Positions 1 through 7,015 of a stretch of DNA of 29,373 nucleotides are shown here, piece after piece (within the stretch, counting starts at the first letter, position 1; the number at the start of each line of letters is the position of its first letter). The DNA is from a virus. The notes under the pieces are model-generated. The model ran no database searches and was not told the DNA's origin. It saw nothing but the letters and a program-made list of their open reading frames with translations. The translations under genes and the position numbers were made by a program. Location of the stretch: positions 1 through 29,373 of the IMG/VR virus record IMGVR_UViG_3300018045_000011; one strand, written 5' to 3'.

Positions 1-2
1 CC

Positions 3-185
3 CCTCGTTATTCAGGCCTATATGAAGACGCTCCCCAAGAGGAGCTAGAGATTCAGTTCAAAATGGGAAACAATCGGATTGAGCAATATGAAGAGAAGAA
101 AGAACAAAAGAAAGGCCGCCCCAAGGCAGCCGAGGAAGATGCCGACACATCGCCCGCCAACACAGAAACAGGAGAAGAGCAGTAA
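3..185 (+). CDS. C-terminal end of an unknown phage protein (5' truncated by the window)
   Basis: An open frame enters from the left edge and gives 60 residues before TAA. The visible part is strongly charged: a basic stretch in the middle (KKEQKKGRPK) and an acidic, low-complexity tail ending TETGEEQ. It overlaps the start of the portal gene by about 100 nt in another frame, so either this is a true long overlap or the portal starts later (ATG at 139 or 205). No domain is recognisable. Its position just before the portal would suit a head or packaging gene, but that is only context. Confidence 0.5.
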   Translation, partial: PRYSGLYEDAPQEELEIQFKMGNNRIEQYEEKKEQKKGRPKAAEEDADTSPANTETGEEQ

Positions 186-1479
186 CTTACTGGCTTTTGG
201 GGATATGTTAAACAAGCCCCTACCTTATGCCGCAGAGGATTTAATTGCTGAGCCAACGCAAAAGCGGCTACAGCAAAGCTCTGTAAAGTATGTCCCTTTT
301 CTTACTGGGGATAACTCTTTGCTTGACCAACTGTCCAGTGCACTAAATAATAGTCCGACTCTTGGCGCTATTGTCCAGCAGAAGACCGCCTATACTTTGG
401 CAGGTGGTTTTTATGCTGTACCCAAGAGCTCACAAACGATTTTGCCCATTGCTAGCCAGAAAAGCGAGGTAAATATCAAAGAGGCTATGGCCCTAAATGA
501 GTTCTTGCAAAGCGTTAATATGCAGGCGGAAGACATTGAAGAGCTCAGCCTAAAGGCTGTTCGCTCACTATGGTCTTTTGGCAATGTGTTTTTTGAGCTG
601 CTTCGGTATGGCCAAGAAGGCGAGAAACAGTTCGAGATTCGCGAATTGCCTATCTACCATTGCCGCCCTATGAAGGCCCCAGAAGACGAACTGTGGCCAA
701 CCCACATTGGAGTGAGTGAAGAGTTTGAAGAGGACAACCTCACGCCCTCGGAAGACAATGTGACCAACTATCCTTTATACCCTGAATGGGAAGAGATTGA
801 CGGCATTGAACGCTGCATTGTGCATATCAAAAATGAGCACCCTAACTTTTATTATTGGGGTGCCCCTGATTGGCTGCCTGCTCGGATTTGGGCAGAGATG
901 GAATACCGAGGTGCCAAGTATAACCAAAACAAATTCGAGAACGGCTTTATGCCATCTGCCATCTTGACTATCAAAGGCGATATGACCAAGAAAGAGGCTA
1001 AGGATTTGATTTTTGATGTAAGGGACAGCTTCACCCAAACTGGCAACAACGCCAAGATATTCGCCCACGTTCAGTCAGATCCAGCCGCTGGCGTTGATGT
1101 AGATGTATTATCCAATGCTGAGGAGGGTGAGTTTATTGCACTTAACCAGCAGTCCAGGGAAGGCCTGATTATCGGTTCACGGTGGACGCCGTCTTTGGCG
1201 GGCTTGTCAACCGCTGGCCAGCTCGGCAGCAACCAGCAAATCAGGGCTGAGTTTGACATTGTCCATCAAACGACAATTCGCCCTATCCAAAAGAAATACC
1301 TCAAGGCCCTAAATAAGATTTTAACCGCCGCTGGGGAATGGCTAGGCGGTTGGTCTAGTATCAATTTGGAAATTAGAAAGGCTAGCCCTATTAGCTTTGC
1401 CAGCGACATCAATCCCAATGATGTCCTTTCCGAAGATCAGAAGCTAGAAGCCTTGGGCTTTGAACCTAAAAAAGACTAA
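88..1479 (+). CDS. Phage portal protein (PBSX family)
   Basis: The 463-residue product looks like a portal protein, the dodecameric ring at the capsid vertex through which DNA is packaged and ejected. The most telling segment is FYYWGAPDWLPA near residues 254-265, the aromatic-G-x-P-x-W signature common in PBSX-type portals, followed by a helical stem-like stretch and a C-terminal region that resembles the portal crown. Length suits the family. The N-terminus is very basic (KRRKNKRKAAPR). The ATG at 88 was chosen over an in-frame TTG at 79; starts at 139 (preceded by GAGGAAG, very close) or 205 are possible and would reduce the overlap with the upstream gene. The connector-like gene follows after 2 nt. 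Notably the terminase lies about 20 kb away, beyond the early region, so portal and terminase are not adjacent as they usually are. Confidence 0.85.
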   Translation: MKRRKNKRKAAPRQPRKMPTHRPPTQKQEKSSNLLAFGDMLNKPLPYAAEDLIAEPTQKRLQQSSVKYVPFLTGDNSLLDQLSSALNNSPTLGAIVQQKTAYTLAGGFYAVPKSSQTILPIASQKSEVNIKEAMALNEFLQSVNMQAEDIEELSLKAVRSLWSFGNVFFELLRYGQEGEKQFEIRELPIYHCRPMKAPEDELWPTHIGVSEEFEEDNLTPSEDNVTNYPLYPEWEEIDGIERCIVHIKNEHPNFYYWGAPDWLPARIWAEMEYRGAKYNQNKFENGFMPSAILTIKGDMTKKEAKDLIFDVRDSFTQTGNNAKIFAHVQSDPAAGVDVDVLSNAEEGEFIALNQQSREGLIIGSRWTPSLAGLSTAGQLGSNQQIRAEFDIVHQTTIRPIQKKYLKALNKILTAAGEWLGGWSSINLEIRKASPISFASDINPNDVLSEDQKLEALGFEPKKD

Positions 1480-1481
1480 AG

Positions 1482-2105
1482 ATGATACAAGAGTACCTAT
1501 TGACGTTTCCGCAAGAAGTGTTGGCGCTCAACTTGAGCGCTCCTAGCCCAGCTACAACAGCGCTTAGTAGGGCCAATGTAGCACAAAGTATCCAGACGGC
1601 TGAGATCCGCTTTTTGCTACCCCTACTGGGTGAAGAGCTGTTTAATGATATGTTAGCTGAGCGAAACAACGTCCCTTCTTCCTATCCTTCTGGTGGTCCT
1701 AATGTGGCGAAGTTCCCAACCAAGGCCAGTTATGAGGAGCTTTGGAAACGCTACCTATGGAACTACACAGGCCAAGCCGTGCTATTAGAGGCTACTCCTT
1801 TTATCCATTACAAGGTTACCCAGGCTGGAGTCCAAAAGGATCAAACCGAATACTCCAAGCATGGGGGCAAAGAAGGCCTTGGCGCTATTACTGACCGTTT
1901 ACAGCAGCGCTTAGATGCCTTGGAGGAGCAAATCAAAAAGTATATTTGTGAAAACCGTGACGGCTTTCCTTTGTACGATTTTGACGAAAACTGCGATTGC
2001 GGTTGCGAGGCTTGTGGGTACCGAGGATACATCTATAAATTAAATAAAAAACTGCCCTGTAGCTGCACAAGTAAAAACAGCAGATCGGGCATAATCTTCT
2101 ACTAG
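1482..2105 (+). CDS. DUF6712-like protein, probable head-tail connector, with a cysteine-rich tail
   Basis: This 207-residue protein resembles the DUF6712 proteins found after portal or capsid genes in Bacteroidota phages. Supporting segments are AEIRFLLPLLGEELFNDM (about residues 41-58) and a later aromatic and helical region with ATPFIHYKVTQAGVQKD. Position and helical content suit an adaptor beneath the portal. The C-terminus is odd: Cys171, 173, 175 and 178 form C-x-C-x-C-x2-C, followed by Cys193 and 195, plus Cys156. That spacing would suit metal binding or disulphides and is unexpected in a small connector. The gene starts 2 nt after the portal stop and the next gene starts 1 nt after its own, as in a coupled late operon. 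Family membership is from memory of sequence style. Confidence 0.6.
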   Translation: MIQEYLLTFPQEVLALNLSAPSPATTALSRANVAQSIQTAEIRFLLPLLGEELFNDMLAERNNVPSSYPSGGPNVAKFPTKASYEELWKRYLWNYTGQAVLLEATPFIHYKVTQAGVQKDQTEYSKHGGKEGLGAITDRLQQRLDALEEQIKKYICENRDGFPLYDFDENCDCGCEACGYRGYIYKLNKKLPCSCTSKNSRSGIIFY

Positions 2106-2106
2106 A

Positions 2107-2739
2107 ATGGATCAATACAGTATTTATATCAATGCAAGCGGGCATACGGTTGTTGCCTTTAATGATGTTCCGCAGCTTACAGTATCAGGCCTAGTAACTA
2201 TGTCGGCAGCCCCTAATGCAGTAACAGTAAGACAGGGTGGCCACAAGTTGATCACCTTTAATATCAGCTCCAAAACCGCAATTAAAATTGGGGGTGAAGT
2301 GTTTGTTGGTAGTACAGGAGCGGAGTTGATGGAAGCCTTAGCCCCTTTTTTTTTTGACTTAGAGGGGTACCAGCAACAAGTTTTCTTTGATACTCCAGTG
2401 GGTGGGGATACGTTTTTAGATCTAAACAAACCTCTAAAGGTTGAGATCGGGGCAAACTACCTGCTAGAGAGCAAATGCTATATGAAAGGGCCTGATGATA
2501 GCGCCTACTCTTGCGTTGTCGAGTCTCGCAGTTTTGCGAGGTTCTATGATAATGGCTTAGGCGTTCCCATTTTCACTGGAACCCCTAACACGCAGCCAGT
2601 CCCCAGCCTCGCTACTGGAGGGGTGGCCCTTATCTCCTTTCTAGTCGCTACTACTGGGCAACTATTTTACAGAGTCCAACCAAACGCAAGCGCCCCAGCC
2701 CTAAGCTGTCGCTTGTTATTTTCAGTAACTAAATTTTAA
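2107..2739 (+). CDS. Unknown virion-associated protein, probably tail/fibre
   Basis: The 210-residue product is rich in beta-formers, serine, glycine and threonine, and has no membrane segment or enzymatic motif. Composition and position in a run of short-spaced late genes suggest a structural protein, perhaps a fibre or decoration component. A run of ten T (2346-2355) encodes three phenylalanines. Both alternative frames meet a stop immediately after the run, so slippage there would give only a protein of about 83 residues. The start ATG follows the upstream TAG by 1 nt. I do not recognise the family. Confidence 0.6.
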   Translation: MDQYSIYINASGHTVVAFNDVPQLTVSGLVTMSAAPNAVTVRQGGHKLITFNISSKTAIKIGGEVFVGSTGAELMEALAPFFFDLEGYQQQVFFDTPVGGDTFLDLNKPLKVEIGANYLLESKCYMKGPDDSAYSCVVESRSFARFYDNGLGVPIFTGTPNTQPVPSLATGGVALISFLVATTGQLFYRVQPNASAPALSCRLLFSVTKF

Positions 2740-2743
2740 TGCC

Positions 2744-2965
2744 ATGACAGAATCACAGAATTACGCACTCACCTTCCCCGAAAACAAGGTGGTATTTACA
2801 GGTGAGCCCGCCAATCCACCTATGCCCGCCATACCCGCCTATTGCGAGGCAGGGAAGTTCTATCGCTATGGTGGAAGTTTCGTGTGGCACGAATGTCTCG
2901 TGTCGGGGAGCTATTCCGAAATCGACAGCACAAACTTTAGCGAAGTAACCCCTGAATTTGAATAG
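2744..2965 (+). CDS. Small virion-associated protein with a carbohydrate-binding-like C-terminus
   Basis: A 73-residue protein with a proline-rich linker (PANPPMPAIPAY) leading into an aromatic segment, KFYRYGGSFVWHECLVSG. This kind of YxxxGxxFVW pattern is seen in small sugar-binding or fibre-tip modules, but the match is loose. It lies 4 nt after the previous gene and 2 nt before the next, so the three genes (2107-3573) look like one structural unit. Function is inferred from context only. Confidence 0.5.
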   Translation: MTESQNYALTFPENKVVFTGEPANPPMPAIPAYCEAGKFYRYGGSFVWHECLVSGSYSEIDSTNFSEVTPEFE

Positions 2966-2967
2966 CA

Positions 2968-3573
2968 ATGTTTAGTATAGTCAAGCTCCAAACTGGAGAG
3001 GTTCAGCTACAACACTTTGTCACTAAACAAGTGATTAAGCAGTGGGACGAAAACGCCACCCTTTTATTCTCCGATCAGGAGGCTGGGGGTGGTATTGCTA
3101 TTATAGACCAGTTTGGGGCCTACTATCATTTTGCTGGGGCGGCAGTCCAGAGCTTGCAAATATTACCCAACCCAGCGCAAGCTTGGACAGGTAGCACCTC
3201 TGATTTACTGCTGGAGCTGGAGAGCTTTTATTTTAAAGTTCAGCTCCCTAATGAGTGGCGCTTCTTTAACCCCTCTGGCGAGATCGTAACGCCCATTAAA
3301 TTCTGGGCGGGAACTGTTCAGTCTAATGCGCAGGGGATATTCACGGCGGATTGGTCCAGCGCTAATTTTGCTGCCCCTCCTGTTGCTGTTATGCCAACGG
3401 CGTATTTCAGCAGTACCGACCCGACCGACCAAGTGTTGGCCACTATGTCAGGGCTTATCACGGCCACTACAGGGGTGGGATATACCCTTAGTGGGGATTT
3501 TATTTTTATTGCTGGGGCGAGCTTACAGGTAGCCCCAAATATTACTGTTAGCGTACTAGCCGTTGGCCTATAA
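2968..3573 (+). CDS. Probable tail fibre / receptor-binding tip protein
   Basis: The 201-residue product has an N-terminal part with many polar and aromatic residues and a C-terminal beta-rich, Ala/Thr/Gly/Val-rich part (about residues 105-201), with repeated short strands such as VLATMSGLITATTGVGYTL. This resembles knob domains of fibre proteins, where trimeric tips end in a compact beta structure. There is no signal peptide or membrane segment. Last of three closely spaced genes of similar style, it is followed after 9 nt by small membrane proteins. The call is a structural inference, not a family match. Confidence 0.45.
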   Translation: MFSIVKLQTGEVQLQHFVTKQVIKQWDENATLLFSDQEAGGGIAIIDQFGAYYHFAGAAVQSLQILPNPAQAWTGSTSDLLLELESFYFKVQLPNEWRFFNPSGEIVTPIKFWAGTVQSNAQGIFTADWSSANFAAPPVAVMPTAYFSSTDPTDQVLATMSGLITATTGVGYTLSGDFIFIAGASLQVAPNITVSVLAVGL

Positions 3574-3582
3574 TTACACACT

Positions 3583-3801
3583 ATGGAACCAGATTTGTTT
3601 TTCGAGGTATACGCCAGCATAACAGCAGCCCTTGGGTTTATAGCTGTGTTCGGCTACCTCTATTTAAGATACCTAGAGGTCAAGATACCCGCCCAGTTTA
3701 AGTTTTGGCTGCGGGAAAACGAGAAGCGGATTATGCGCCTAGAGCGCCGCTTTAACCTCCAGTTTATGGAACCCCAAAAAGATGAAGAAGATGGAGAGTA
3801 A
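3583..3801 (+). CDS. Small single-pass membrane protein, holin-like
   Basis: The 72-residue protein has one hydrophobic helix (about residues 8-28, ending GYLYLRYL) and a basic then acidic C-terminal tail (EKRIMRLERRF, then DEEDGE). This short N-terminal anchor plus charged tail occurs in many small phage holins and holin-associated proteins. It overlaps the next gene, also a small membrane protein, by 20 nt, so the two are probably made together. The recognised endolysin is far away (18734), so a lysis role is only possible. A structural anchor or inner-membrane accessory is an alternative. Confidence 0.5.
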   Translation: MEPDLFFEVYASITAALGFIAVFGYLYLRYLEVKIPAQFKFWLRENEKRIMRLERRFNLQFMEPQKDEEDGE

Positions 3802-4009
3802 AAAACGGAGCACAGAATGGGGGCTCTGGGCCACTTTCTTTATTGTGGCCTGCGCCCTAAATACTGTGGCCTTGTCAGTCCAAGAAATGAAGGACAAGGC
3901 TCCTACAATACATATCAACCAGCCGCCACCAACGGCACCACCCCAGCCAGTTGAAAAAGAAATTGCCAAGTCGGCCCTAGTTGTCTATAAAGAAGAGGAT
4001 GAAAATTAA
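3782..4009 (+). CDS. Small membrane protein with a proline-rich tail, spanin- or holin-like
   Basis: The 75-residue product has a basic N-terminus, one hydrophobic segment (WGLWATFFIVACALNTVALS, about residues 13-32), and then a proline-rich linker (INQPPPTAPPQP) before a charged end. An N-terminal anchor followed by a proline-rich periplasm-length tail is seen in spanins and other envelope-spanning proteins. Starts at 3782 or 3791 are both possible; the first is used. It overlaps the previous membrane gene, and its stop overlaps the methyltransferase ATG at 3999. Function is not established. Confidence 0.5.
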   Translation: MKKMESKKRSTEWGLWATFFIVACALNTVALSVQEMKDKAPTIHINQPPPTAPPQPVEKEIAKSALVVYKEEDEN

Positions 4010-5456
4010 ACCAAAGGGGTACCACAAGAACCCCCGCCAGATAACGGAGGAGCAGTTTGCCAAGCTCCGCCAGAACCTGCAAGAGCTCGGAGACATTTCG
4101 GGCATCGTGCACGACCTGAATACAAATGAGCTGATAGGAGGTAACCAGCGAAGCAAGGCGGTAAAATTGACCGAATGCGAAATTGAGTTGGTTAAGGAGT
4201 ATGCCAAACCGACTAGAACTGGAACAGTTGCCGAGGGCTATGTACTTTGGGAGGGCGAACGCTACAGTTACCGACAGGTAAGGTGGACCGCCGCCCAATG
4301 CGAGCAGGCCAATATTACCGCCAATAAGCTGGGCGGGGATTGGGATTTCGATATACTGGCCAATGAGTTCGAGTTTGACGACTTGATAGATTACGGCTTT
4401 AAGGACTTTGAGTTGGTCGGCTTTTTCGATGATGCCAAGCCTATTGATGGCATAGGCGGAGAAGGTATAGAGACCAAGCCTAAAGGCTCTTTGCTAGATC
4501 GCTTTGGCGTTCCTCCCTTCTCTGTATTAGACAGCCGTCAGGGCTATTGGCAGGACCGCAAGCGCTCTTGGCTGGCGCTTGGTATACAGAGCGAAGAGGG
4601 CCGCAAAGAAGACCTATCTATTACAGCCCTCACGCCCAGTATGTATGATGAGAAAGCCGCAGTAGAAAAGAAGCTGGGCCGTGATATTACTATTGCAGAG
4701 TACAAAGAAAAGTACTGCACCAAATCGGCCCTATCTAGCACCTCCGTTTTTGACCCAGTACTAACCGAACTATCCTACCGCTGGTTTATGCCCGCCAAGG
4801 GCGGCACTATCCTAGACCCTTTTGCTGGCGGATCAGTTCGCGGCATTGTGGCCGCTAAGCTTGGCTATCCCTATTGGGGGAACGACCTGCGAGAAGAGCA
4901 GGTAATGGCCAACCGTGAGCAGGCCGCCGATATACTGGAAGAAGGCGAACCGGTGCCGACTTGGACAGTTGGCCCCAGCCAGAACCTAGATACTATCTGG
5001 CCCGAAGATTTGCAGGCTGATTTGGTCTTTAGCTGCCCGCCCTATGCGGATTTAGAAGTATACAGCGATCTACAGGCTGATATATCCAATATGCCTTACA
5101 AGGAGTTTTTGGCCAATTACAAACAGATTATCGCCAAGGCCTGCGCCAAGCTAAAGCCAAACCGCTTTGCGGTCTTTGTGGTGGGCGAGGTTCGGGCCAA
5201 GGCTGGCGAATACTACAACTTTGTAGGCGATACTATTGCAGCTTTCCAAGAGGCTGGGCTTGCATACTACAACGAAATGATATTGATCAATACCGCCGCT
5301 TCCTTGGCTATTAGAGTGGCCCGCCCATTCAATAAGTCCCGAAAGGTTGGCAAGTGCCATCAAAACGTTCTAGTCTTCTATAAAGGGGACTTGAGCGCCA
5401 TTAAGGCCAACTTTGGCGAGCTTGATATATCAGAAGAAGAAAGCCCTCAAGCGTAA
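3999..5456 (+). CDS. ParB-like domain fused to a DNA adenine/cytosine-N4 methyltransferase
   Basis: The 485-residue protein has two parts. The first ~60 residues form a ParB/sulfiredoxin-like domain with NPRQITEEQFAKLRQNL and the loop GGNQRSKA. The C-terminal part is an amino-methyltransferase: SAM-binding motif I DPFAGGSVRG near residues 273-282 and catalytic SCPPY at 345-349. Motif I precedes motif IV, so the order is not that of beta-class enzymes. Phages use such enzymes to modify their DNA against host restriction; the ParB-like part may recognise the DNA. The ATG at 3999 overlaps the upstream stop and is chosen over an in-frame TTG at 3981; AAGAAGAGG lies just before it. No restriction gene is nearby, so it is an orphan modifier. 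It is the last gene of this plus-strand block and ends in a terminator hairpin. Confidence 0.8.
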   Translation: MKIKPKGYHKNPRQITEEQFAKLRQNLQELGDISGIVHDLNTNELIGGNQRSKAVKLTECEIELVKEYAKPTRTGTVAEGYVLWEGERYSYRQVRWTAAQCEQANITANKLGGDWDFDILANEFEFDDLIDYGFKDFELVGFFDDAKPIDGIGGEGIETKPKGSLLDRFGVPPFSVLDSRQGYWQDRKRSWLALGIQSEEGRKEDLSITALTPSMYDEKAAVEKKLGRDITIAEYKEKYCTKSALSSTSVFDPVLTELSYRWFMPAKGGTILDPFAGGSVRGIVAAKLGYPYWGNDLREEQVMANREQAADILEEGEPVPTWTVGPSQNLDTIWPEDLQADLVFSCPPYADLEVYSDLQADISNMPYKEFLANYKQIIAKACAKLKPNRFAVFVVGEVRAKAGEYYNFVGDTIAAFQEAGLAYYNEMILINTAASLAIRVARPFNKSRKVGKCHQNVLVFYKGDLSAIKANFGELDISEEESPQA

Positions 5457-5468
5457 TGCTCAAGGGCT
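5442..5468. terminator. Hairpin between convergent genes, probable terminator
   Basis: AGCCCT (5442-5447) pairs with AGGGCT (5463-5468), with an inner AGC/GCT stem around the loop GTAAT. The hairpin overlaps the end of the methyltransferase gene. On the minus strand it is followed by TTTCTTCTTC, so it best fits termination of the minus-strand gene at 5475. The same loop architecture recurs at 15778 and 23597. Confidence 0.6.
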
Positions 5469-5474
5469 AAGGGT

Positions 5475-5702
5475 TTATAAGAAGCGGCCTTCTAGCCATT
5501 CTTTGGCTGTCTGTTTGGCCTCTTCTATATTTACCCCTATACTCCTATAAAAATTATAGTGGGCCTCGTCTGCCGTTATTTCTACGGCCCTGCGAACGTC
5601 CATATCATCCCACCATCTAAATGTTCTCGCCACCTTACAGGCCTTCACGAGCTGCCCGCTTGTGAGGGCCTTTTTGATTTTGTCGCTCTTTGATGTACTC
5701 AT
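5475..5702 (-). CDS. Small helical protein, divergent from the early region; possible regulator
   Basis: The start at 5702 is chosen because the leader on the minus strand reads CAAACAACAAATATT directly before ATG, the same signal used by the early genes; an upstream ATG at 5735 would place this signal inside the coding region. The 75-residue product is charged and mostly helical (MSTSKSDKIKKALTSGQL..., then WWDDMDVRRAVEIT). No domain is recognised, though a small DNA-binding fold is possible. It is the only minus-strand gene beside the early region, with a 213-nt divergent gap carrying a 10-bp inverted repeat, an arrangement typical of a regulator facing the operon it controls. That role is inference. 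Confidence 0.6.
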   Translation of the reverse strand: MSTSKSDKIKKALTSGQLVKACKVARTFRWWDDMDVRRAVEITADEAHYNFYRSIGVNIEEAKQTAKEWLEGRFL

Positions 5703-5755
5703 AATATTTGTTGTTTGATTATTGAATGGCTGCAAGGTATAAGCCCATTTTTGGA

Positions 5756-5836
5756 GTTCCGAATTTACGGCCCAGTTTCTTCTGATTTAAAATATCTCCC
5801 ATTATTTACGAAGAAAGACGGTTGACAATTCGGAAC
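5756..5836. promoter_or_regulatory. 10-bp inverted repeat in the divergent promoter region, candidate operator
   Basis: GTTCCGAATT (5756-5765) and its exact complement AATTCGGAAC (5827-5836) flank the upstream part of the early promoter; the second copy covers the likely -33 position. TTCGGAACAA from the second copy occurs again at 9078-9087, where it forms part of the palindrome TTGTTCGGAACAA, and GTTCCG lies within the promoter at 11158. A repressor site is a reasonable reading; the binding protein is unknown. Confidence 0.4.
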
Positions 5837-5909
5837 AAAGTTCAAACTGCCCTATACTTGTAACAACAAAGGGGACGTAAAGCCCCTAATTACTTCAACA
5901 ACAAATATT
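5803..5909 (+). promoter_or_regulatory. Early promoter and hairpin leader of the J-domain gene
   Basis: The -7 element is TATACTTG (5853-5860), preceded by CTGCCC, with a TTCG box about 20 nt upstream. TATTTACGAAG lies at 5803-5813. The leader contains AGGGG/CCCCT (5870-5874 with 5883-5887), then an A/C-rich stretch ending ACAACAAATATT (5898-5909) shortly before ATG 5916. Confidence 0.65.
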
Positions 5910-5915
5910 TAAGTT

Positions 5916-6419
5916 ATGGATTTCTTCAAGAATTGTAAGACGGTAGCCGAGGCAAAGAGCGCATTTAGAAAACTAGCTAAGCGCTACCACCCTGACCTCA
6001 ACCCTTCCGAGGACACCACCGCTATTATGCAGGAGGTAAACAACCAGTTTCAGGCCTTTAAGCCCGCCGAGCTGGCCTTTGATAGTGAGGGTGAAAAGTT
6101 TGAGGCCAGCGCTGCGCAGTGGTCACAAATTGTGGTTGAGCTGCTAAAGCTAGAAGGGGTGGAATTTGAAGTTATTGGCTCTTGGATTTGGATAACTAAG
6201 AGCAGCAAAGAGCTGGCCCCTGCTATTAAGGCGATTAACTTTGAGGGCAAAAAGTTTGACCAGTACAAGCGGCCTCTCTGGCACGCCAAAAAGAAGTGTT
6301 GGTATATCAGCCCCAAAGGGTACCGCAAGTTCAGCGGCCAAGGGTATAGCCTAGACCAAGTACGGGAGCTATACGGCTCTAATAAATTCAAGGCCCCTAG
6401 CAAAAAGCGCCTAAAATAA
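5916..6419 (+). CDS. Phage J-domain (DnaJ-like) protein
   Basis: The 167-residue protein begins with a short J-domain: FRKLAKRYHPDLNP carries the HPD tripeptide at residues 25-27, which stimulates the ATPase of Hsp70/DnaK. After a linker, the second half has a compact aromatic region (GSWIWITKSSKELAPAIK and KKKCWYISPKGY), common in small J-domain proteins of Bacteroidota phages and plasmids. There is no zinc-finger region, so this is not a full DnaJ; it probably recruits host DnaK to a phage complex such as replication or assembly. It is the first gene of the rightward early region, with its own promoter and hairpin leader, and ends just before the next promoter. The target of the recruited chaperone is unknown. 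Confidence 0.8.
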   Translation: MDFFKNCKTVAEAKSAFRKLAKRYHPDLNPSEDTTAIMQEVNNQFQAFKPAELAFDSEGEKFEASAAQWSQIVVELLKLEGVEFEVIGSWIWITKSSKELAPAIKAINFEGKKFDQYKRPLWHAKKKCWYISPKGYRKFSGQGYSLDQVRELYGSNKFKAPSKKRLK

Positions 6420-6424
6420 TTTCG

Positions 6425-6531
6425 CTTTTTTACGAAGAAAGGGCGCTAATTATTGGGAAGTTTGCCAAAAGCGCCCTATATTTGTATTAACAACAAAGGG
6501 CAACAGCCCATTATTCAACACAACAAATATT
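6425..6531 (+). promoter_or_regulatory. Early promoter and hairpin leader of the gene at 6537
   Basis: CTTTTTTACGAAG (6425-6437) is followed by TTGG (6453-6456) and, 20 nt on, TATATTTG (6477-6484) preceded by GCGCCC. The leader hairpin is GGGC-AACA-GCCC (6498-6509), and ACAACAAATATT lies at 6520-6531. Leader sequence differs from other copies while pairing is kept. Confidence 0.7.
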
Positions 6532-6536
6532 CTATT

Positions 6537-6770
6537 ATGAAGTATTACAATGAAGAGCGAATTAAAGAAAGCCGCCAAGCGGTTGGCGCATTGGCTAGAA
6601 TTATTGAAAAGCACATTGATGACGAGCAGTTGGCTTTTGAGATGTCAAGCCTGATTCACGCTGCCGTGGCAATGGGTAAGCAAGAAGCTTTGGAAAGCAT
6701 TGTTATTAAGGCCCAGAACCTAAGCAGAGCCGAAAACTACTTGGTAGAAGCTCTAAAAAGAGAGTTTTAA
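6537..6770 (+). CDS. Small helical early protein, unknown
   Basis: The 77-residue protein is almost entirely predicted helix (EERIKESRQAVGALARIIEKH and similar), with balanced charge and no cysteine or membrane segment. The ATG at 6537 is chosen because the promoter, hairpin and ACAACAAATATT leader lie directly before it; an upstream TTG at 6453 falls before the -7 element. It is the first gene of a transcript that probably continues through the ERF gene, separated from the next gene by a stable hairpin. No family recognised. Confidence 0.65.
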   Translation: MKYYNEERIKESRQAVGALARIIEKHIDDEQLAFEMSSLIHAAVAMGKQEALESIVIKAQNLSRAENYLVEALKREF

Positions 6771-6782
6771 ATTACTTCAACA

Positions 6783-6800
6783 GGGGGCCTTCGGGCCCCC
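6783..6800 (+). ncRNA. Intercistronic GGGGGCC hairpin with UUCG tetraloop
   Basis: Seven pairs GGGGGCC/GGCCCCC close a TTCG loop. No T-run follows; instead an A/C-rich stretch with AACAAATATG leads straight into the next gene. This argues against a plain terminator and for an mRNA processing, stabilising or initiation-exposing element. Nearly the same stem occurs at 7698 and 9955. Confidence 0.7.
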
Positions 6801-6814
6801 ACAACGCAACAAAT

Positions 6815-7015
6815 ATGAAGAGTAAAGAAATGTTTAGCGCCCACAGAGAAATAGAGTGGGACGAGGAACGCTGCGCCGAAGTAGGCGAGCAAATGCGCCA
6901 AGAGTGGGCGCAATATGAAGAAACTGGCGAGTGGCCCACCTATCGTAACCACTTGACCGAGGAGGAGGAGAAAGAGTATTTGGCAATCCTAAAACAAGAG
7001 CACAATGGAGAATAG
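6815..7015 (+). CDS. Small acidic early protein, unknown
   Basis: The 66-residue product is strongly acidic with several tryptophans (IEWDEERC, RQEWAQYEETGEWPTY) and a glutamate-rich C-terminus (LTEEEEKEYL). Small acidic early proteins of this kind are sometimes DNA mimics or inhibitors of host enzymes, but nothing specific supports that here. Its ATG follows a hairpin and AACAAAT signal, and its last 11 nt overlap the ERF start, which suggests coupled translation with the recombinase. Confidence 0.65.
   Translation: MKSKEMFSAHREIEWDEERCAEVGEQMRQEWAQYEETGEWPTYRNHLTEEEEKEYLAILKQEHNGE

Noticed and set aside
2346-2355. T10 run as a programmed frameshift
   Set aside because: Both alternative frames stop immediately after the run, and the gene continues in the zero frame for the expected length.
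6453-6536. TTG start of the gene at 6537
   Set aside because: It lies upstream of the -7 element, so would not be transcribed; the ATG after ACAACAAATATT is preferred.
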